Origin: Burkholderiales bacterium
GTDB taxonomy: Bacteria > Pseudomonadota > Gammaproteobacteria > Burkholderiales > Burkholderiaceae
Length of the DNA: 8,965 nucleotides
Assembly (NCBI GenBank): GCA_903643055.1
Contig: CAHJWV010000465.1
Coordinates: forward strand, 1-8,965
Reading direction: 5' to 3'
Position numbers and translations under genes: made by a program. This document shows positions 5,839 to 8,965 of this stretch, piece by piece; the stretch's first letter is position 1, and each line of letters begins with the position of its first letter. The notes beneath the pieces are model-generated. The model searched no databases. It was not told the DNA's origin and saw only the letters and a list, made by a program, of their open reading frames with translations.

Positions 5839-8142
5839 ATGGCGACCGCCGCCGATTCGTTGGCCTTGGCCGCCCAGGCCCGGCGCTCCTATGTGGAGCG
5901 CTTGTTGAGCGGCGTGCCCAGCGTGGTTCATGCCGTGGAAGATGGTGCCAAGCTGCTCGCAGCACAGTCTGCCGAGCACGGGCTTCAATATAAGCGCCGC
6001 GACCTTGCAACGGATCTGCGCAAGGCATCCCCGCAGTGGATCAACGGCATCATCTCTTCGCTGCGCGGTGCGTTGGCCAGTGGCTTGGTGTCGGCTGTTC
6101 GCCTAACGTATCTTCCACAACCCGGTCGGGTGGCTAGCATGTCGCTGGTCGATGATGACACTATCGAAATTGAGATCCTCAGTTCGCGGCTGGCGCTTGC
6201 GATGATGGACAAGGCATCGTGGGAGTTCACTGACCTTCGTTCGCGGATGTCGTCGTTGGAGCAGCGCGACGAACTCGACACCACTGACATCCTGCGGCCG
6301 CATGTCTTTGCCCGTATCGTGACCAGCGCATGGCGGACAGCACCGTTGAATCAGGAATCATGGCGGCTGCTGCAGACCGTTCTACATGAAGAGTTCGCGC
6401 ACTTTGCCGAAGAGGCTTATCACGAGACCAATCGGTGGTTGATCCAGCAAAAGGTTTTGCCTGATATCGATTTGCGGCCGTTTATTCGCCGTACGCGCAA
6501 TGCTTCCTATGGAAGCGGTGTGACGACCGGGTCTGGTGTCGCGCCGATTGCTTCGCCTCCCAACAGTGGCGTAGGTAGGCTGAATGGTGTTAGCGAAGAA
6601 ACTCGGATGATGACCCGCGCTGGTGGCTTTGCCCGTGGCTCTGACCATGCCGAGGCGGTGCTTGGGCGCTTGAATCGGCTGGTAGGACGGCAGCTTCCTG
6701 ATTTCGTTGGTACGGCGCCGATGCGGGCGCCGTCCAATGAGTTAAAGGCTGCCATCTCGGATGCTCAGCAGTTGATTCAGCGGCGAGGCCTGTCCGGTAT
6801 TCCTGGCGCAGCATCAGGTGCGGCGGAAGGTGGTGCTCGTGCCAGTGCGCCTGGTGGTTTGCTGGAGGAATTGCACGAGCGCAAGCAAGCGCTCAAAAAG
6901 GCTGCTACCTCTCCGGTTGAGCGGGCCACCATTGAGATCGTGGCGTTGCTGTTTCAAAGCATCTTGATGGAAGAGCGCATTCCTGCGGTAGTGCGAGTCT
7001 GGTTTGCTCGGCTTCAAATGCCGGTGCTGCGGGTTGCTGTGACCGAGCCTGATTTCTTTGCCACGGTTGATCATCCGGCGCGACGCTTGATCGATCGTAT
7101 GGGCGCTTGTGTGATGGGGTTTGATGCGACGAGCCGCGCGGTGGCCGATACGCTCGAAAAGGAAATCAAGCGCATCGTGCAGGTGGTGGAAGCCTACCCG
7201 GATACCGGGCGACGTGTATTTCAGACAGTTCTCACCGAGTTCGAAAAGTTTCTCGAGCATTACTTCAAGAACGAGAACGAGACGACGCGCAAAGGCGTCT
7301 CACTCGCTCAGCAGGTTGAGCAACGCGAAACGCTGGCCATCCAATACACGATCGAGTTGCGCAAGATGCTCAATGAGGTGCCCGTGCAAGAGGGGGTGCG
7401 CGAGTTTCTGTTTCAGGTCTGGGCTGACGTGATGGCAATGACCGCCGTGAAGTCGGGAGCGAACAGTCCGGAAACTAAGCTGATGAAACGTGTGGCGGCT
7501 GACTTGATTTGGTCGGCCAGCGCGAAGGTCTCACGTGAGGAGCGCGCAGAAGTCATCCGTCGCCTGCCTCCGCTGTTGAAAACGCTGCGTGAAGGTATGG
7601 ACCACGCAGGCTTGAACAGCGAGCGGCAAGATGAGCGTATTCAAAAGCTGAACAACTCACTCGCGGCAGCATTTACTGCGAAGACGGCCGCCATTCCTCG
7701 TGAGCGACTTGAAGAGTTGATGGTGAAACTTGAAACCCTCGAAGAGTTGCTTCCTGAAGCCGAGGACATGGAGATCGACGAATCGCTGGTGTTGGATTTG
7801 TCTGGGCATGAGAGTTCGGAGCTTGAGGTCGTCGGTGAAGGTGGCTCGATGCCTACGCCGGCGATGTTGGCCTGGGCCCGTGAACTTCAAGTGGGTGGCT
7901 GGTACATGCTGGACTACCGTGGCCGCAATGAGGCTGTTCAACTGGTCTGGCAAGGCATGCGCCGGCAATTGACGCTCTTTGTGTCACCGCATGGTCGCGG
8001 AATTTTGTTTCAGCAACACAGACTGGCGGCGTTCCTGCAGGCGGGCTTGCTTGTCCCCGCACAGGAAGAGGCACTGACGGTACGTGCAACTCGCAGTGCG
8101 CTTGCGAAGCTCGATGTTGATCCCGGGCGCCTCTTGAACTGA
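5839..8142 (+). CDS. DUF1631 family protein of unknown function
   Basis: A 767-residue, mostly helical, charged protein with no signal peptide or membrane segment, so probably cytoplasmic. I recognise it as DUF1631 (Pfam PF07793) by the block at about 363-424, with ILMEERIPAVVRVWFARLQM and then DHPARRLIDRM, where the ARLQ and HPARRL motifs are characteristic. The N-terminal part (1-220) is helical; residues about 221-345 form a Gly/Ser/Ala/Pro-rich, probably flexible linker; a helical middle runs to about 640; an acidic stretch (635-667) precedes a small C-terminal domain (about 674-740) with GGWYMLDYRGRNEAVQLVW, which resembles a beta-barrel module. It lacks the RxxxR pair expected for c-di-GMP binding by PilZ domains. 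No enzyme motif is visible. The ATG at 5839 has only a poor ribosome site (AGAGAAG, 15 bases away), but no other in-frame start exists after the upstream stop. It follows secF by 39 bases and ends before a strong terminator. Confidence 0.85.
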   Translation: MATAADSLALAAQARRSYVERLLSGVPSVVHAVEDGAKLLAAQSAEHGLQYKRRDLATDLRKASPQWINGIISSLRGALASGLVSAVRLTYLPQPGRVASMSLVDDDTIEIEILSSRLALAMMDKASWEFTDLRSRMSSLEQRDELDTTDILRPHVFARIVTSAWRTAPLNQESWRLLQTVLHEEFAHFAEEAYHETNRWLIQQKVLPDIDLRPFIRRTRNASYGSGVTTGSGVAPIASPPNSGVGRLNGVSEETRMMTRAGGFARGSDHAEAVLGRLNRLVGRQLPDFVGTAPMRAPSNELKAAISDAQQLIQRRGLSGIPGAASGAAEGGARASAPGGLLEELHERKQALKKAATSPVERATIEIVALLFQSILMEERIPAVVRVWFARLQMPVLRVAVTEPDFFATVDHPARRLIDRMGACVMGFDATSRAVADTLEKEIKRIVQVVEAYPDTGRRVFQTVLTEFEKFLEHYFKNENETTRKGVSLAQQVEQRETLAIQYTIELRKMLNEVPVQEGVREFLFQVWADVMAMTAVKSGANSPETKLMKRVAADLIWSASAKVSREERAEVIRRLPPLLKTLREGMDHAGLNSERQDERIQKLNNSLAAAFTAKTAAIPRERLEELMVKLETLEELLPEAEDMEIDESLVLDLSGHESSELEVVGEGGSMPTPAMLAWARELQVGGWYMLDYRGRNEAVQLVWQGMRRQLTLFVSPHGRGILFQQHRLAAFLQAGLLVPAQEEALTVRATRSALAKLDVDPGRLLN

Positions 8143-8164
8143 AGGGCGTTGAGTTCATCCCAAC

Positions 8165-8192
8165 AAAAAGCCGCCTTATGAGGCGGCTTTTT
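8165..8192. terminator. Bidirectional intrinsic terminator between the DUF1631 gene and smg
   Basis: AAAAAGCCGCCT at 8165-8176 pairs perfectly over 12 bp with AGGCGGCTTTTT at 8181-8192 around a TATG loop. The GC-rich core has a T run on the 3' side of both strands, so it can stop the rightward transcript 22 bases after the DUF1631 stop and the leftward transcript 17 bases after the smg stop. It is the clearest terminator in the window and probably marks the end of the yajC-secDF-DUF1631 unit. Confidence 0.95.
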
Positions 8193-8209
8193 AATCGAGT
8201 GAGGACGTA

Positions 8210-8662
8210 TCAGTGAATCAATCGATCCTCTTCGGCAACGAACAATTCATCCAAGATCAAAGCGTCGGGTTCCTCGCCCAGGCTCCAGAACACCATCAAA
8301 ACGATGATTTTCAGATCTTCGAGATCAACCGGGCCGCCGGGAATTGCCGTCGCACGGTCAATGACCATCTCGCGCATTGGCGGAGGTAACACTCTGGCGG
8401 ATTCAAGGAAACTCACAAAACCAATGCAGTCTTCCCCGAGGTGCTCTTGTTCTGCAGGAGAGTACACGCGCAAGCTGAATTCGCCCTGTTCACCTGAATA
8501 AGATTGAGCAGCATTGGCCAGACCGTCGAGCCAAGATAAGGCTTCCTCGATCTCGTCGGACTCGAATCCCATGGCAGACAGCTTGCGCGCCAACTGCGCA
8601 TGGTCCGGACAAGCATCAGGCCGCCAGTAGTTTTCGTACAGGTATACCAGCACATCAAACAT
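8210..8662 (-). CDS. smg: Smg family protein (DUF494)
   Basis: A 150-residue protein of the Smg/DUF494 family; E. coli Smg is 157 residues. The N-terminus MFDVLVYLYENYW is the family signature, followed by a region with MGFESDEIEEALSWLDGLA (31-49) and a C-terminal half with VLPPPMREMVIDRA and EDLKIIVLMVFWSLG. It is acidic, small and predicted cytoplasmic. Its molecular role is not established to my knowledge; it is widely found beside dprA (smf), as here, where dprA ends 79 bases upstream on the same strand. The ATG at 8662 gives the family N-terminus; no strong ribosome site precedes it, though a TATAGT hexamer lies seven bases upstream. The gene ends just before the shared bidirectional terminator. 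Confidence 0.92.
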   Translation of the reverse strand: MFDVLVYLYENYWRPDACPDHAQLARKLSAMGFESDEIEEALSWLDGLANAAQSYSGEQGEFSLRVYSPAEQEHLGEDCIGFVSFLESARVLPPPMREMVIDRATAIPGGPVDLEDLKIIVLMVFWSLGEEPDALILDELFVAEEDRLIH

Positions 8663-8741
8663 GAAACCACTATACCCCAGGGTGAAGCGGACGACATTTT
8701 GATTAAGCCGGGGAATACCGCTTGATTTGAGTATTCGAAAG

Positions 8742-8965
8742 CTATGCGGCGTTGATGCGTTGGAAGAGTTGGCCAGGAAGGCGAGCCACTTGACTTGTCA
8801 GCTCCAACTCCAACAAACGCGCACTTAATTCGGCTGCCGGCCACCCGACTCGGGCGATCAGGGCATCAAGATTAATGGGCTCAAATCCCATTGCATCCAA
8901 TATTGGATCGCTTGTGGCGGGTTGCACCGCCTCGCTTTCAGAAAAAAGCTGGCGCTGACCTGAGT
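8742..8965 (-). CDS. dprA: DNA processing protein DprA, C-terminal fragment
   Basis: The last 73 codons of a gene whose reading frame stays open to the right edge; the GTG at 8927 is only an internal codon. The end of the protein has the winged-helix domain of DprA/Smf: ILDAMGFEPINLDALIARVG, then AELSARLLELELTSQVARLP and a final GQLFQRI, a very typical DprA terminus. DprA loads RecA onto incoming single-stranded DNA during natural transformation; its Rossmann-like DNA-binding core is outside the window. The smg neighbour downstream supports the call. A weak inverted repeat GAATAC/GTATTC (8713-8718, 8731-8736) follows the stop. Confidence 0.88.
   Translation of the reverse strand, partial: SGQRQLFSESEAVQPATSDPILDAMGFEPINLDALIARVGWPAAELSARLLELELTSQVARLPGQLFQRINAA

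Noticed and set aside
7857..8058. A c-di-GMP-binding PilZ domain at the C-terminus of the DUF1631 protein
   Set aside because: The region looks barrel-like, but the RxxxR and [DN]xSxxG binding motifs are not seen, so c-di-GMP binding cannot be claimed.
8713..8736. GAATAC/GTATTC inverted repeat after dprA as a terminator
   Set aside because: It has only six base pairs, mostly A-T, a 12-base loop and no T run in the right place.

Overview
The window looks like ordinary chromosomal sequence from a betaproteobacterium, most likely Burkholderiales. This rests on moderately high GC, GTG/TTG starts in places, Burkholderiales-like SecD, SecF and CysB proteins, an LsfA-type peroxiredoxin, a DUF1631 protein and a dprA-smg pair. 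I see no phage, insertion sequence, CRISPR array, tRNA or rRNA. The first 13 bases are not genomic: they match the common 3' end of Illumina TruSeq adapters, so position 1 is a contig end and the first gene is cut there artificially.

Left part (14-2179), sulfur and oxidative stress: the 3' end of a sulfate/thiosulfate ABC transporter ATPase gene (cysA, + strand) faces cysB, the LysR-type regulator of sulfur assimilation (- strand). Upstream of cysB on the same strand lies a 1-Cys peroxiredoxin of the Prx6/LsfA type. LsfA was named in Pseudomonas as a sulfate-starvation-induced protein, so the lsfA-cysB-cysA grouping makes functional sense.

Middle part (2180-5799), protein export: a 253-base divergent intergenic region separates lsfA from the yajC-secD-secF operon (+ strand). 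These genes encode the accessory SecDF-YajC membrane complex, which uses the proton gradient to help SecYEG/SecA finish translocation. The usual upstream partners queA and tgt are absent; the peroxiredoxin/cysB pair sits there instead.

Right part (5839-8965): 39 bases after secF, on the same strand, a 767-residue DUF1631 protein of unknown function probably rides on the sec transcript. A perfect 12-bp bidirectional terminator follows, then the convergent pair smg (DUF494) and the 3' end of dprA on the - strand, with dprA running off the right edge.

I found no clearly new system. The points most worth checking are the adapter remnant, the lsfA-cysB linkage, the unusual neighbour of yajC, stem-loops next to the cysB and secD starts, and the uncharacterised DUF1631 gene behind secF.
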